NCBI RefSeq assembly: GCF_001691555.1
Contig: NZ_MAYN01000008.1
Location: forward strand, 390,617-454,616
Source of the DNA: Pantoea eucrina
GTDB taxonomy: Bacteria > Pseudomonadota > Gammaproteobacteria > Enterobacterales > Enterobacteriaceae
Direction of reading: 5' to 3'
Length of the DNA stretch: 64,000 nucleotides
The notes under the pieces are model-generated. The model saw only the letters and a list, made by a program, of their open reading frames with translations. It had not been told where the DNA came from and did no database searches. The position numbers and the translations under genes are program-made. Below, in pieces: positions 1 through 9,841 of this stretch. Position 1 is the first letter of the stretch, and every line of letters begins with the position of its first letter.

Positions 1-2
1 CA

Positions 3-3000
3 GCATTTCGTGTAAACAAACTGCTGACCCGCTTTCAGAACGCTCATCTGCCGGTGAGTGATATTTACGCCGAGTATGTCCATTTTGCTGATGTTGCTGC
101 ACCGCTCAGCGCGGATGAACACGCCCGCCTGCAGCGCCTGCTGAAATATGGCCCTTCTCTCGCTGAACATGCGCCTCAAGGGCGTCTGCTGCTGATTACG
201 CCGCGTCCTGGCACTATCTCTCCCTGGTCATCGAAAGCCACGGACATTGCTCACAACTGCGATTTGCCGCAGGTTAAACGCCTGGAGCGCGGCCTGGCGT
301 TCTATGTTCAGGCGCCGCAGCTGACAGAAACGCAGTGGCAGCAGCTGGCTGGCCTGCTGCACGATCGCATGATGGAGTGCGTATTCAGCGACCTGCAGGC
401 AGCAGAGCAGCTGTTTGCTCATCACACGCCGCAGCCGCTGCAGAGCGTTGATGTACTGGGAACCGGACGTCAGGCGCTGGAGCAGGCGAATACCACGCTG
501 GGGCTGGCGCTGGCAGATGATGAAATAGACTATCTGCTGGATGCTTTTACCCGTCTGGGTCGCAACCCTAATGACATTGAGCTCTATATGTTTGCGCAGG
601 CGAACTCAGAGCACTGCCGTCACAAAATTTTCAACGCTGACTGGATCATTGATGGCGAAAAACAGCCCAAATCGCTGTTTAAAATGATCAAGAATACGTT
701 TGAGCAGCATCCCGATCACGTGCTGTCAGCCTATAAAGACAACGCTGCCGTGATGGAAGGATCAGACGTTGGTCGCTTCTACGCTGATGCACAGCAGGGC
801 GAATACGCTTTCCATCAGGAAGCCGCGCATATTCTGATGAAAGTAGAAACGCATAACCATCCCACCGCTATTTCTCCCTGGCCGGGTGCAGCGACCGGCT
901 CGGGCGGTGAAATTCGCGATGAAGGCGCAACCGGGCGTGGCGCTAAACCGAAAGCGGGTCTGACCGGCTTTTCCGTTTCCGATCTGCGCATTCCGGGCTT
1001 TGAGCAGCCGTGGGAAGAGGATTTCGGCAAGCCGGATCGTATTGTTACCGCACTGGATATCATGACTGAAGGTCCGCTGGGTGGCGCAGCGTTTAACAAC
1101 GAATTTGGCCGTCCGGCGCTGAACGGTTACTTCCGTACCTATGAAGAGCAGGTTAACAGTCATAACGGCGTTGAACTGCGCGGCTACCATAAGCCAATCA
1201 TGCTGGCAGGCGGTATCGGTAATATTCGTGCAGACCACGTGCAGAAAGGCGAGATTGTCGTGGGGGCCAAACTGATCGTCCTGGGCGGGCCGGCGATGAA
1301 CATCGGCCTCGGCGGCGGTGCAGCGTCATCCATGGCCTCCGGTCAGTCAGATGCCGACCTCGATTTTGCGTCAGTGCAGCGCGACAACCCGGAAATGGAG
1401 CGCCGCTGTCAGGAAGTGATCGACCGCTGCTGGCAGCTGGGCGAAGCCAACCCGATTCTGTTTATCCACGACGTCGGCGCGGGCGGTCTCTCTAACGCCA
1501 TGCCTGAGCTGGTCAGCGATGGCGGACGCGGCGGTAACTTCAATCTGCGCGACATTCTCAGCGATGAACCTGGCATGAGCCCGCTGGAAGTGTGGTGTAA
1601 CGAGTCGCAGGAGCGCTATGTGTTGGCCGTGGCGCCAGAGAAACTGGCGCTGTTTGATGAGCTGTGCCAGCGCGAGCGCGCCCCGTATGCGGTGATTGGT
1701 GAAGCTACCGAAGAGCAGCACCTGTCGCTGAGCGACAGCCATTTTGACAACAAGCCTATCGACATGCCGCTGGATGTTCTGCTGGGCAAAACGCCTAAAA
1801 TGACGCGTGATGTCACGCGGCAGCAGGCAAAAGGCGATGCGCTGCAGCGTAGCGGCATCACAATTGCTGATGCGGTTAACCGCGTGCTGCATCTGCCTGC
1901 GGTGGCTGAGAAAACGTTTCTTATCACCATCGGCGACCGGTCGGTGACCGGTATGGTGGCGCGCGATCAGATGGTCGGACCCTGGCAGATCCCGGTTGCG
2001 AACTGCGCCGTGACCACGGCCAGCCTCGACAGCTATCACGGCGAAGCCTTTGCCTTAGGTGAGCGCGCGCCGGTCGCACTGCTGGATTTTGCGGCCTCCG
2101 GGCGTCTGGCAGTAGGCGAAGCCCTGACTAACCTGGCTGCTACTGCAATTGGTTCGCTGAAGCGCGTGAAGCTGTCCGCGAACTGGATGGCAGCAGCGGG
2201 ACACCCGGGTGAGGATGCCGGCCTGTATGAAGCGGTTAAAGCCGTTGGTGAAGAGCTCTGCCCGGCGCTGGGGATCACTATTCCGGTTGGCAAAGACTCC
2301 ATGTCGATGAAAACCCGCTGGCAGCAGGGCAATGAGGAGCGTGAAATGACCTCGCCGCTCTCGCTGGTGATCACCGCTTTTGCGCGCGTGGAAGATGTCC
2401 GGCGTACCGTAACGCCGCAGCTGCAGGCAGATCAGGATAACCTGCTGCTGCTGGCAGACCTCGGCAACGGAGCCAATACGCTGGGTGCAACCGCGCTGTC
2501 GCAGGTCTATCGTCAGCTGGGCGATAAGCCGGCTGACGTGCGCGATGCCGCACAGCTGGCGGGCTTCTTTAATGCTATCCAGACGCTGGTTAGCGAACAG
2601 AAGCTGCTGGCCTACCACGACCGTTCCGACGGCGGCCTGCTGGTGACGCTGGCAGAGATGGCCTTTACCGGCCACTGCGGTATTGAGGCGGATATCGCCG
2701 CGCTGGGCAGCGATGCGCTGGCGGCGCTGTTCACCGAAGAGCTGGGCGCGGTGCTGCAGATTAACGCAGCCGATCTGGCGGCGGTAGAGCAGGTATTTGC
2801 TGACCACGGTTTGCGCAGCGCGCTGCACGTGATTGGTAAGGCGCTGCCGGGCGACCGTTTTGTGATCCGCGCCGGCGAGCATCCGGTCTACAGCGAAAGC
2901 CGCACAACGCTGCGTACCTGGTGGGCCGAAACCACCTGGCAGATGCAGCGCCTGCGTGATAACCCGGCCTGTGCCGATCAGGAGCATGAAGCGAAGCAAA

Positions 3001-3857
3001 ACGACAGCGATCCGGGTCTGAACGTTCAGCTGACCTTCCGTCCGGAAGAGGATGTGGCTGCACCGATGATCGCCACAGGCGTGCGTCCGCGCATCGCCGT
3101 ACTGCGCGAGCAGGGCGTTAACTCGCACGTTGAGATGGCAGCGGCGTTCCATCGCGCCGGCTTTACCGCCGTGGATGTGCACATGAGCGATCTGCTGGCG
3201 GGCCGTCGCGGTCTGGAAGAGTTCCATGCGCTGGTGGCGTGCGGCGGCTTCTCTTACGGTGACGTACTGGGTGCCGGCGAAGGCTGGGCAAAATCGATTC
3301 TGTTTAACGGGCGCGTGCGTGATGAGTTTGAAAACTTCTTCCATCGTCCGCAGACGCTGGCGCTGGGGGTTTGCAACGGCTGTCAGATGATGTCAAACCT
3401 GCGCGAAGTGATCCCCGGCAGCGAGCTGTGGCCGCGTTTTGTGCGCAATCAGTCTGAGCGTTTTGAGGCGCGTTTCAGCCTGGTGGAAGTGGCGGCCAGC
3501 CCGTCGCTGCTGCTTGAAGGGATGGCGGGTTCACGCATGCCGATCGCGGTATCGCACGGTGAAGGCTTTGTTGAAGTGCGTGATGGCGCCCATCTGGCCG
3601 CGCTGGAAGCAAAAGGCCTGGTCGCACTGCGCTTCACGGATAACTTCGGTAACGTGACCGAAAACTATCCGGCTAACCCGAACGGCTCGCCAAATGGCAT
3701 CACGGCGGTGACGAACGAAAGCGGTCGCGTCACGATCATGATGCCGCATCCGGAGCGCGTCTTCCGCACCGTCAGCAACTCCTGGCATCCGGCGGAGTGG
3801 GGTGAAGACAGCCCGTGGATGCGCATTTTCCGCAATGCGCGTAAACAGCTGGGCTGA
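3..3857 (+). CDS. purL: Phosphoribosylformylglycinamidine synthase (5' partial)
   Basis: FGAM synthase converts FGAR, glutamine and ATP to FGAM in step 4 of de novo purine synthesis, in the cytoplasm. The reading frame is open from base 3 and already reads [12 protein letters not shown], which matches about residue 15 onward of the 1295-residue E. coli protein, so the true start lies about 14 codons upstream of the window; the GTG at 54 is internal. Order of parts: N-terminal PurS-like region, two AIR-synthase-like halves (the motif SEHCRHK lies in the first), and a C-terminal class-I glutaminase with nucleophile in LGVCNGCQ (about base 3374) and the His/Glu pair in HPERVF near the end. The protein ends in ARKQLG like E. 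coli. It is followed by an intrinsic terminator, so it is separate from the glmY/glrK unit. Confidence 0.97.
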   Translation, partial: AFRVNKLLTRFQNAHLPVSDIYAEYVHFADVAAPLSADEHARLQRLLKYGPSLAEHAPQGRLLLITPRPGTISPWSSKATDIAHNCDLPQVKRLERGLAFYVQAPQLTETQWQQLAGLLHDRMMECVFSDLQAAEQLFAHHTPQPLQSVDVLGTGRQALEQANTTLGLALADDEIDYLLDAFTRLGRNPNDIELYMFAQANSEHCRHKIFNADWIIDGEKQPKSLFKMIKNTFEQHPDHVLSAYKDNAAVMEGSDVGRFYADAQQGEYAFHQEAAHILMKVETHNHPTAISPWPGAATGSGGEIRDEGATGRGAKPKAGLTGFSVSDLRIPGFEQPWEEDFGKPDRIVTALDIMTEGPLGGAAFNNEFGRPALNGYFRTYEEQVNSHNGVELRGYHKPIMLAGGIGNIRADHVQKGEIVVGAKLIVLGGPAMNIGLGGGAASSMASGQSDADLDFASVQRDNPEMERRCQEVIDRCWQLGEANPILFIHDVGAGGLSNAMPELVSDGGRGGNFNLRDILSDEPGMSPLEVWCNESQERYVLAVAPEKLALFDELCQRERAPYAVIGEATEEQHLSLSDSHFDNKPIDMPLDVLLGKTPKMTRDVTRQQAKGDALQRSGITIADAVNRVLHLPAVAEKTFLITIGDRSVTGMVARDQMVGPWQIPVANCAVTTASLDSYHGEAFALGERAPVALLDFAASGRLAVGEALTNLAATAIGSLKRVKLSANWMAAAGHPGEDAGLYEAVKAVGEELCPALGITIPVGKDSMSMKTRWQQGNEEREMTSPLSLVITAFARVEDVRRTVTPQLQADQDNLLLLADLGNGANTLGATALSQVYRQLGDKPADVRDAAQLAGFFNAIQTLVSEQKLLAYHDRSDGGLLVTLAEMAFTGHCGIEADIAALGSDALAALFTEELGAVLQINAADLAAVEQVFADHGLRSALHVIGKALPGDRFVIRAGEHPVYSESRTTLRTWWAETTWQMQRLRDNPACADQEHEAKQNDSDPGLNVQLTFRPEEDVAAPMIATGVRPRIAVLREQGVNSHVEMAAAFHRAGFTAVDVHMSDLLAGRRGLEEFHALVACGGFSYGDVLGAGEGWAKSILFNGRVRDEFENFFHRPQTLALGVCNGCQMMSNLREVIPGSELWPRFVRNQSERFEARFSLVEVAASPSLLLEGMAGSRMPIAVSHGEGFVEVRDGAHLAALEAKGLVALRFTDNFGNVTENYPANPNGSPNGITAVTNESGRVTIMMPHPERVFRTVSNSWHPAEWGEDSPWMRIFRNARKQLG

Positions 3858-3892
3858 TCTGCATTTCGCAGCAGGCAGATGAAAGAAACCAC

Positions 3893-3917
3893 AAAGCCGC
3901 CGCAGGGCGGCTTTTTT
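3893..3917 (+). terminator. Intrinsic terminator of purL
   Basis: GCCGCC and GGCGGC pair around a GCAG loop and are followed by six T residues, 35 bases after the purL stop. Confidence 0.85.
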
Positions 3918-3934
3918 GCAGGATTCAGGGCACG

Positions 3935-3952
3935 TGTCGCGATATACCGACA
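3935..3952 (+). promoter_or_regulatory. GlrR (QseF) binding site 1 of glmY
   Basis: An exact match to the TGTC-N10-GACA motif that GlrR recognises upstream of glmY in E. coli. It is the farthest of three such sites from the sigma-54 promoter at 4134-4147, about 200 bp away, as expected for an enhancer-binding activator. GlrR is encoded in this window at 6524-7855. Confidence 0.8.
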
Positions 3953-3967
3953 AATGAGCGACTGTAC

Positions 3968-3985
3968 TGTCGCTATCAGGAGACA
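3968..3985 (+). promoter_or_regulatory. GlrR (QseF) binding site 2 of glmY
   Basis: A second exact TGTC-N10-GACA match. It starts 33 bp after site 1, i.e. about three helical turns, placing both on the same face of the DNA. Confidence 0.8.
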
Positions 3986-4030
3986 CTTAACGCCCTGATT
4001 TTTATGATTAAGAAAAAACCTGACGAAATG

Positions 4031-4048
4031 CGTCGCTAAGCAGAGACA
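4031..4048 (+). promoter_or_regulatory. GlrR (QseF) binding site 3 of glmY (imperfect)
   Basis: CGTC-N10-GACA, one base away from the consensus TGTC-N10-GACA. It starts 63 bp after site 2 (about six turns) and lies about 90 bp upstream of the sigma-54 promoter. Confidence 0.65.
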
Positions 4049-4124
4049 CTTCTGCGCCGTCAGCAGGCTGCTTTCGCGATCCGGACGCCATTTTCCCTGG
4101 TGTATCTCTGATAAATAAAGAGAT

Positions 4125-4159
4125 TTAAAAAGTGGCACGATAGTTGCTATAATTAACGC
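4125..4159 (+). promoter_or_regulatory. Overlapping sigma-54 and sigma-70 promoters of glmY
   Basis: TGGCAC (GG at 4134-4135) and TTGC (GC at 4146-4147) have the canonical 10-bp gap of a sigma-54 promoter. A consensus sigma-70 -10 box TATAAT lies at 4148-4153, with a weak -35 (TTAAAA, 4125-4130) 17 bp upstream. Both predict a start at about 4159. The same overlap with a shared start site is known for E. coli glmY. Confidence 0.85.
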
Positions 4160-4352
4160 GTGGCTCATTCGCCTGTCTGTGATTGCCCCGTACTTTACGG
4201 CAGAGCTCACAGAACCCTGAATGACGCACCAAACGGAGCCTGCCGTCCACCTGACCGATAATCGCCTGCATTGCAGCGTTATCAAGCATCGGACGTAACG
4301 TTGAGTTAGGCTCCACCTCTTCTGAGCGGCAGACCTTCGGGTCTGCCGTTTG
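4159..4352 (+). ncRNA. glmY: GlmY small regulatory RNA
   Basis: GlmY is an sRNA that binds and sequesters RapZ; this protects GlmZ, which then activates glmS translation (amino-sugar synthesis). Evidence here: position between purL and glrK as in E. coli; the 5' sequence GTGGCTCATTC matches the start of E. coli GlmY; an overlapping sigma-54/sigma-70 promoter with three GlrR sites lies upstream; a strong terminator hairpin (CGGCAGACC, TTCG loop, GGTCTGCCG at 4327-4348) closes it. The predicted length of about 190 nt fits the 184-nt E. coli primary transcript. The exact 5' and 3' ends are inferred. Confidence 0.85.
4327..4352 (+). terminator. glmY terminator hairpin
   Basis: A nine-base perfect stem with a TTCG tetraloop followed by TTTGCATTT. 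It separates glmY from the glrK operon, though some read-through into glrK is likely because no clear separate glrK promoter is visible. Confidence 0.75.
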
Positions 4353-4425
4353 CATTTCCGGCTTTCTAAGCGCGCCAGAGTTAGCTAGCATGCCTGCAGC
4401 ACCCTATTTGCGAGAGCGCGGCAGT

Positions 4426-5856
4426 ATGAGATGGCGTCTGTTTCCCCGATCCCTGCGACAACTGGTCCTGATGGCATTTTTACTGGTGCTGCTGCCGCTG
4501 CTGGTGCTGGCGTGGCAGGCGTGGGAGAGCCTGTCAGCGCTCAGTAATCAGGCCGCCGATACGAACCGCAATACCTTTACCGACGTGCGGCGCAGCGAGG
4601 CGATGGCCCGCACCGCGCTGGAGCTTGAACGCAGCTATCGTCAATACTGCGTACTGGGTGATGCTGCGCTGATAAAGCTCTATACCACGCAGTGGACCCG
4701 CTACGGGCAGATGCTGAACAGCCATGCGGCCAGTCTGCCGGAACTGCCCACCTTTACCCTGTTGCGCGGCACGCTGCCGCAGCTCGCCACAGCCGCCTGC
4801 GAAAATGGCACGCCTTCGGCGTCCGGAGCCGCTGCGCTGGATCGCTTTTCGGACGCTAACGCGCGTATGGTACAGGCGACGCGCGAGGTGGTGTTTTCCC
4901 GCGGGCTGCAACTGCAGCGTGATATCGCCGAGCGTGGCCAGTTCTTTGGCTGGCAGGCGCTGATCCTGTTTCTGATTACATTGATGCTGGTCCTGCTGTT
5001 TACCGGCATGATTATCGGACCGGTAAAGCGTGTGGAGCAGATGATCAACCGGCTGGGAGAAGGGCAGTCGCTGGAAAACAACGTCAGCTTTCGCGGACCG
5101 CGTGAGTTGCGCTCGCTGGGGCAGCGTATTGCGTGGCTTAGCGAGCGGCTGAGCTGGCTGGAGGCGCAGCGACATGAGTTTTTACGTCATCTTTCGCATG
5201 AGCTCAAAACGCCGCTCGCCAGCCTGCGTGAAGGGACCGAGCTGCTGGCCGATGGCATTGCCGGGCCGCTTAATGCAGAGCAGCAGGAAATCGTCGCTAT
5301 TCTGGACAGCAGCAGCCGCCATCTGCAGCGTCTGATTGAACAGCTGCTGGATTACAACCGCAAGCTGAACGAGATGCCGCTCAGCCCGGAACCGGTCGCG
5401 CTGGATGCGATCGTGACTGCTGTGACCCGCATACATTCCCTGCCAGCCAGCGCCCGGCAAATAAAAACGCACGTTGATCTGCAGGCCACCTCCTGTCTGG
5501 CAGAAGCGACACTGCTGCAGCGCGTTATTGACAACCTCTACTCGAACGCCGTGAACTATGGGCGTGAATCCGGTAACATCTGGCTGCACAGCCAGCAAAA
5601 AGGCGATCGGGTGTGGATTGACGTAGCGAACAGCGGTATCCCGATCCCGCCAGAGGAGCAGGCGATGATCTTTGAACCCTTCTATCAGGGCAGCCGGCAG
5701 CGGCAGGGGCCCGTAAAAGGCAGCGGTCTGGGCCTGAGCATTGCGAAAGATTGCCTGCGTCGCATGCAGGGCGATCTGCAGCTGGTCAGCCACAAAGAGG
5801 CAGATGTCTGCTTTCGCATTATTTTACCCGCCAGCGCCAGGAAGCCTGAACCATGA
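4426..5856 (+). CDS. glrK: Two-component sensor histidine kinase GlrK (QseE)
   Basis: Inner-membrane sensor kinase that phosphorylates GlrR; the pair controls glmY and responds to envelope state. Translation from ATG 4426 gives 476 residues (E. coli 475) beginning MRWRLFPRSLRQLV, collinear with E. coli; an in-frame ATG at 4390 would add 12 unmatched residues. Parts: TM helix about 13-35, a periplasmic helical region about 36-165, TM about 170-195, HAMP, the HisKA phospho-acceptor motif RHLSHELKTPLAS (about residue 250), and a C-terminal ATPase domain with the N box (DNLYSNAVNYG) and a G box (KGSGLGLSIAKD). The stop overlaps the qseG start by 4 bp, so translation is coupled. Confidence 0.93.
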   Translation: MRWRLFPRSLRQLVLMAFLLVLLPLLVLAWQAWESLSALSNQAADTNRNTFTDVRRSEAMARTALELERSYRQYCVLGDAALIKLYTTQWTRYGQMLNSHAASLPELPTFTLLRGTLPQLATAACENGTPSASGAAALDRFSDANARMVQATREVVFSRGLQLQRDIAERGQFFGWQALILFLITLMLVLLFTGMIIGPVKRVEQMINRLGEGQSLENNVSFRGPRELRSLGQRIAWLSERLSWLEAQRHEFLRHLSHELKTPLASLREGTELLADGIAGPLNAEQQEIVAILDSSSRHLQRLIEQLLDYNRKLNEMPLSPEPVALDAIVTAVTRIHSLPASARQIKTHVDLQATSCLAEATLLQRVIDNLYSNAVNYGRESGNIWLHSQQKGDRVWIDVANSGIPIPPEEQAMIFEPFYQGSRQRQGPVKGSGLGLSIAKDCLRRMQGDLQLVSHKEADVCFRIILPASARKPEP

Positions 5857-6527
5857 AACGCCTTATCAGACACGCACTTCTGAGCGTACTTATTTTGAGT
5901 GGCGTGAGCGCCTGCCAGCCGCATGCGGTGCCTGTGCCACAGCGTGAGCGGGTGAGCGTTGCTGAGCCCGCTACCCGGCTGCCTGACTACCTGACGACCG
6001 CCTGTCAATACGTATGGCCTGCGGAAACCTCAGCGGCGGTAAATAATCCGCTTTACTGGCAGCGTGCGATTGATTGCAGTGAACGTTTTACGGCCACGGA
6101 GGCCCGCGCGGAGGCGCGCCGCTGGCCGGTGCAGAACTGGGCGCGTGCCTTTAAGCAGGGCATCCTGCTGGCGAACGGTAACGTAACGCCGGTTGAGCGC
6201 CGGCAGTATATCGCCACGCTCGACAGCTACAGCGCAGACTTTCCCGCAACGGTACGTCCGCTGATCCAGCTGTGGCGCAGTAACCAGGCTGCACAGCTGG
6301 AGCTGAGCGCGGCGCGCAGCCGCTACAGCGCGCTGCAGCAGAGTCACGATAGCGAACTGGATGCCCTGCGTCATCAGCAGACCCGGCTGCATCAGGCGCT
6401 GAACGACACCCAGCGCAAACTGGAGCGGCTGACCGACATTGAACGCCAGCTCTCAGCGCGTAAAGCGCCGGACAGCAACGATAGCCCGCACAGTGAGGGC
6501 GAAACGCAGAGTGAGGAGCAGCCATGA
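5853..6527 (+). CDS. qseG: Envelope lipoprotein QseG
   Basis: Outer-membrane-associated lipoprotein linked to GlrK/GlrR signalling; in E. coli it interacts with GlrK (QseE). 224 residues. The signal peptide ends in a lipobox, LSGVSAC, with lipidated Cys at about residue 21. The mature part has Cys residues near TTACQYVW and IDCSERF, a helical body, and a C-terminal coiled coil (LQQSHDSELDALRHQQ onward) ending in an acidic tail. It overlaps glrK by 4 bp and glrR by 4 bp, so the three form one tightly coupled operon. Confidence 0.88.
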   Translation: MKRLIRHALLSVLILSGVSACQPHAVPVPQRERVSVAEPATRLPDYLTTACQYVWPAETSAAVNNPLYWQRAIDCSERFTATEARAEARRWPVQNWARAFKQGILLANGNVTPVERRQYIATLDSYSADFPATVRPLIQLWRSNQAAQLELSAARSRYSALQQSHDSELDALRHQQTRLHQALNDTQRKLERLTDIERQLSARKAPDSNDSPHSEGETQSEEQP

Positions 6528-7855
6528 GTTCACGCGCCCGTTTACTGCTGGTGGATGATGACCCCGGCCTGCTGAGGCTGCTCGGTATGCGTCTCACCAG
6601 CGAAGGTTTTCAGGTCGCTACCGCCGCCAGCGGAGCTGAAGCGTTGCGTCAGCTGCAGAAAGAGCCGGCTGATGTGGTCATCAGCGATCTGCGGATGGAT
6701 GAGATGGACGGGCTGGCGCTGTTTGGCGAAATTCAGCGACGTCATGCCGGGCTGCCGGTAATTATCCTGACCGCGCACGGTTCCATACCCGATGCGGTGT
6801 CTGCCACGCAGCAGGGCGTATTCAGTTTTCTTACCAAGCCGGTAGATCGCGACGCGCTGTATAAAGCGATTGATGAGGCGCTGGCGTTGCGTGCCCCGGT
6901 CAGTGACGACCGCTGGCGTGAAGCGATTGTCACCCGGAATCCGCTGATGCAGCGGCTGCTGGAGCAGGCGCATATGGTGGCACAGTCGGATGTCTCCGTG
7001 CTGATTAATGGTCAGAGCGGCACCGGGAAAGAGGTGCTGGCACAGGCTATCCATGCTGCCAGTCCGCGCGCCGCAAAACCGTTTATCGCCATTAACTGCG
7101 GCGCACTGCCGGAGCAGCTGCTGGAGTCAGAGCTGTTTGGTCATGCGCGGGGTGCGTTTACCGGCGCGGTCAGCGCGCGCGAAGGATTATTCCAGGCAGC
7201 AGAAGGCGGCACGCTGTTTCTGGATGAGATTGGCGATATGCCGCCGGCGCTGCAGATTAAACTGCTGCGCGTGCTGCAGGAGCGTAAGGTGCGTCCGCTG
7301 GGCAGTAACCGGGATGTGGAGATCAATGTCCGTATTCTTTCTGCTACCCACCGCGACTTGCCTAAAGCGATGGAAAAAAAGAGTTTTCGGGAAGATCTCT
7401 ATTACCGGCTTAATGTCGTGAATCTGAAGATCCCGGCGCTGCACGAGCGTGCTGAAGATATTCCGCTGCTGGCTAATCACTTACTGCGTCAGGCAGCCGA
7501 GCGCCATAAACCCTTTGTACGCAGCTTCTCCGCGGGTGCGATGAAGCGACTGGTCAGCGCCAGCTGGCCGGGTAATGTCCGTCAGCTGGTTAACGTGACT
7601 GAGCAGTGCGTCGCGCTGACCGTTGCACCCGTCATTGGCGAGGCGCTGGTGGAGCAGGCGCTGGCGGGTGAGAACACCGCGCTGCCCACCTTTGCTGAGG
7701 CGCGCAATCAGTTTGAACTTAATTATCTGCGCAAGCTGCTGCAGATGACCAAAGGCAATGTTACGCATGCCGCGCGTCTTGCTGGACGCAACCGTACCGA
7801 GTTCTATAAGCTACTCTCTCGTCATGAGCTGGATGCCAGCGACTTTAAAGCGTAG
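6524..7855 (+). CDS. glrR: Sigma-54-dependent response regulator GlrR (QseF)
   Basis: NtrC-type activator for sigma-54 promoters, phosphorylated by GlrK; its targets include glmY upstream in this window. 443 residues. Receiver domain 5-120 with phospho-acceptor Asp55 (VVISDLRM) and acidic pocket DDD at 11-13. AAA+ domain about 140-365 with Walker A GQSGTGKE (163-170), the sigma-54 contact loop GAFTGA (210-215) and Walker B LFLDEIGD (231-238). C-terminal Fis-type helix-turn-helix about 405-435 (GNVTHAARLAGRNRTEFYKLL). The intact GAFTGA loop argues for true sigma-54 activation. It starts within the qseG stop region. Confidence 0.95.
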   Translation: MSSRARLLLVDDDPGLLRLLGMRLTSEGFQVATAASGAEALRQLQKEPADVVISDLRMDEMDGLALFGEIQRRHAGLPVIILTAHGSIPDAVSATQQGVFSFLTKPVDRDALYKAIDEALALRAPVSDDRWREAIVTRNPLMQRLLEQAHMVAQSDVSVLINGQSGTGKEVLAQAIHAASPRAAKPFIAINCGALPEQLLESELFGHARGAFTGAVSAREGLFQAAEGGTLFLDEIGDMPPALQIKLLRVLQERKVRPLGSNRDVEINVRILSATHRDLPKAMEKKSFREDLYYRLNVVNLKIPALHERAEDIPLLANHLLRQAAERHKPFVRSFSAGAMKRLVSASWPGNVRQLVNVTEQCVALTVAPVIGEALVEQALAGENTALPTFAEARNQFELNYLRKLLQMTKGNVTHAARLAGRNRTEFYKLLSRHELDASDFKA

Positions 7856-8275
<420 letters not shown>

Positions 8276-8297
8276 TCGTCTGCTCTGCATTACAGTA

Positions 8298-8323
8298 AAA
8301 GCCTGCCAGCCGCAGGCTTTTTT
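8298..8323. terminator. Terminator between convergent glnB and hmp
   Basis: AAAGCCTGC and GCAGGCTTT pair around a five-base loop, followed by T residues. The A/T flanks are symmetrical enough to work in both directions, serving glnB (+) and hmp (-). Confidence 0.85.
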
Positions 8324-8333
8324 ATTGTTGCGG

Positions 8334-9518
8334 TTACAGCACCTTATGCGGGCCGAAAACCTCATAGTGGATACGGTCCGTGGTGACGCCTGCGTCCAGC
8401 AGCTGGCGAGCAACAAACTGCATAAACGGCAGCGGGCCGCAGAGCCAGAACTCACGGTCCGGCTGGCTCAGTTCCGCTGAGACGCAGGCCAGATCCATCA
8501 CGCCCCCGGCATCATACTGACCGGCATCGTCGCTGGCAGGCTGGCGATACCAGACATGGCTGCAAAAATGCGGCAGGGTGGCTCCCAGCGTTGCGACCTC
8601 CTGCGCAAAGGCGTGCTGCGCGCCATTTTCCGCCGCGTGCAGCCAGGTTACGGCTGCCGGATGCTGCTGCTGCGCCAGCACGGCGAGCATCGCTAACATC
8701 GGCGTCTGGCCCACGCCCGCTGAGATCAGCGTGACGGGCGTCGCTGGTTCTGTCTGCAGCACGACATCACCCGCCGGCGCGCTGCACTGCACAATATCTC
8801 CTACCCGGGCGCAGTCGTGCAGCCAGCCGGACACGGTGCCGTGCGCTTCACGTTTGACCGCAATTCGATAGCCTTTGCCGTCAGGCGCGTGCGTCAGCGA
8901 GTACTGACGATGCTGCATAAATCCATTTTCTGTCAGACGCAGGCTGAGCGTCAGGTATTGTCCCGGCAGGAAACCGGCTACCGGCTGTCCGTCATTGGGC
9001 ACCAGCTCCAGACTGGTGATCACGCTGCTCTCCGGCGTAATACGGCGGATACGGAAATCACGCAGGCCACGCCAGCCACCGGTTTTCTGTTCTGATGCCT
9101 GGTAAATGGCTTCTTCGCGCTGAATAAAAACCTGTGCCAGCAGCGCATACGCTTTGCCCCATGCCGCAAGCACCTCATCCCCGGGGTTCAGCTGCTCCTT
9201 AATGGTATCCAGCAGCGTCGCACCGACCAGATCATACTGTTCAGGCCGGATATTCAGGCTGGCGTGCTTCTGCGCAATTTTTTCTACCGCCGGCAGCAGT
9301 GCAGGTAAATCTTCCAGGTGGGTGGCGTAAGCGCAAATCGCATTAAACAGGGCTTCACGCTGATCGCCGCTGCGCTGGTTATTCATGTTAAATACGTTTT
9401 TCAGTTCAGGGTGATCGTTCAGCAACTTGTGGTAAAAACAGCCGGTAAGAGCAGGCCCCATCTTTGCAATAGCGGGTACAGAAGAGTGAATAGTCGCGAT
9501 AGTCTGAGCGTCAAGCAT
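8334..9518 (-). CDS. hmp: Flavohemoprotein, nitric oxide dioxygenase
   Basis: Oxidises NO to nitrate with O2 and NAD(P)H, a cytosolic defence against nitrosative stress. 394 residues (E. coli 396). N-terminal globin domain 1-138 with the proximal haem His in KHASLNI (about residue 85) and Tyr in CFYHKLL. FAD domain about 150-255 with the flavin motif HRQYSLT. NAD domain with GVGQTPMLAML and a C-terminal CGPLPFM segment. The gene stands alone, and its promoter region holds a perfect NsrR operator, so NO induction is expected. Confidence 0.96.
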   Translation of the reverse strand: MLDAQTIATIHSSVPAIAKMGPALTGCFYHKLLNDHPELKNVFNMNNQRSGDQREALFNAICAYATHLEDLPALLPAVEKIAQKHASLNIRPEQYDLVGATLLDTIKEQLNPGDEVLAAWGKAYALLAQVFIQREEAIYQASEQKTGGWRGLRDFRIRRITPESSVITSLELVPNDGQPVAGFLPGQYLTLSLRLTENGFMQHRQYSLTHAPDGKGYRIAVKREAHGTVSGWLHDCARVGDIVQCSAPAGDVVLQTEPATPVTLISAGVGQTPMLAMLAVLAQQQHPAAVTWLHAAENGAQHAFAQEVATLGATLPHFCSHVWYRQPASDDAGQYDAGGVMDLACVSAELSQPDREFWLCGPLPFMQFVARQLLDAGVTTDRIHYEVFGPHKVL

Positions 9519-9544
9519 GATGTGTTCCTCAGCGGATAACTTAA

Positions 9545-9567
9545 AAGATGTATTTTAAATGCATCTT
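9545..9567 (-). promoter_or_regulatory. NsrR operator of hmp
   Basis: AAGATGTATTT and AAATGCATCTT flank one central T, a perfect 23-bp palindrome that matches every specified base of the enterobacterial NsrR consensus (AAGATGYATTT-N-AAATRCATCTT). It sits 27 bp upstream of the hmp start codon, where repression of transcription is expected until NO damages the NsrR cluster. Confidence 0.9.
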
Positions 9568-9713
9568 ATGCTGCGCGCGTCCGGCTGTAAACCGGATGCA
9601 ACGGGTTTTATCGCAAAGCGGATCCATATTCCGTACGATTCAGGCTTATCTTTCGGACCCTCACGCCATTTTTCTGCGCATCGCTGAAGCGTAAAAAAGC
9701 CGTTCCAGCGGCC

Positions 9714-9729
9714 TGCCAATCGTTTGCGT
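9714..9729 (+). promoter_or_regulatory. PurR-like operator upstream of glyA
   Basis: TGCCAATCGTTTGCGT matches the PurR consensus ANGCAANCGNTTNCNT at all but two specified positions. glyA is a known PurR target in E. coli, which supports the call. Confidence 0.65.
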
Positions 9730-9841
9730 AAAAAGAGCGCCCTGGCGCTATCGTCCCCTGGCAAAACCGTTTACACTGTTGGCCTTCGCCCCTAAGCGGG
9801 GGCTTAAATTGCCGTTAAAGTTGCTGAGTCAGGAGATGCGG

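Larger units (their letters stand above)
9519..9841. other. Divergent hmp/glyA intergenic region
   Basis: 323 bp between the divergent hmp and glyA genes. It contains the NsrR operator close to hmp and a PurR-like site closer to glyA. No credible small gene is seen; short open frames here lack ribosome binding sites and homology. The glyA start at 9842 has AGGAG at about 9831, and the longer in-frame ATG at 9779 has no homology support. Confidence 0.6.

Noticed and set aside
4390..4425. ATG 4390 as the glrK start
   Set aside because: The extra 12 residues have no counterpart in E. coli GlrK, whose N-terminus aligns with ATG 4426. It remains possible.
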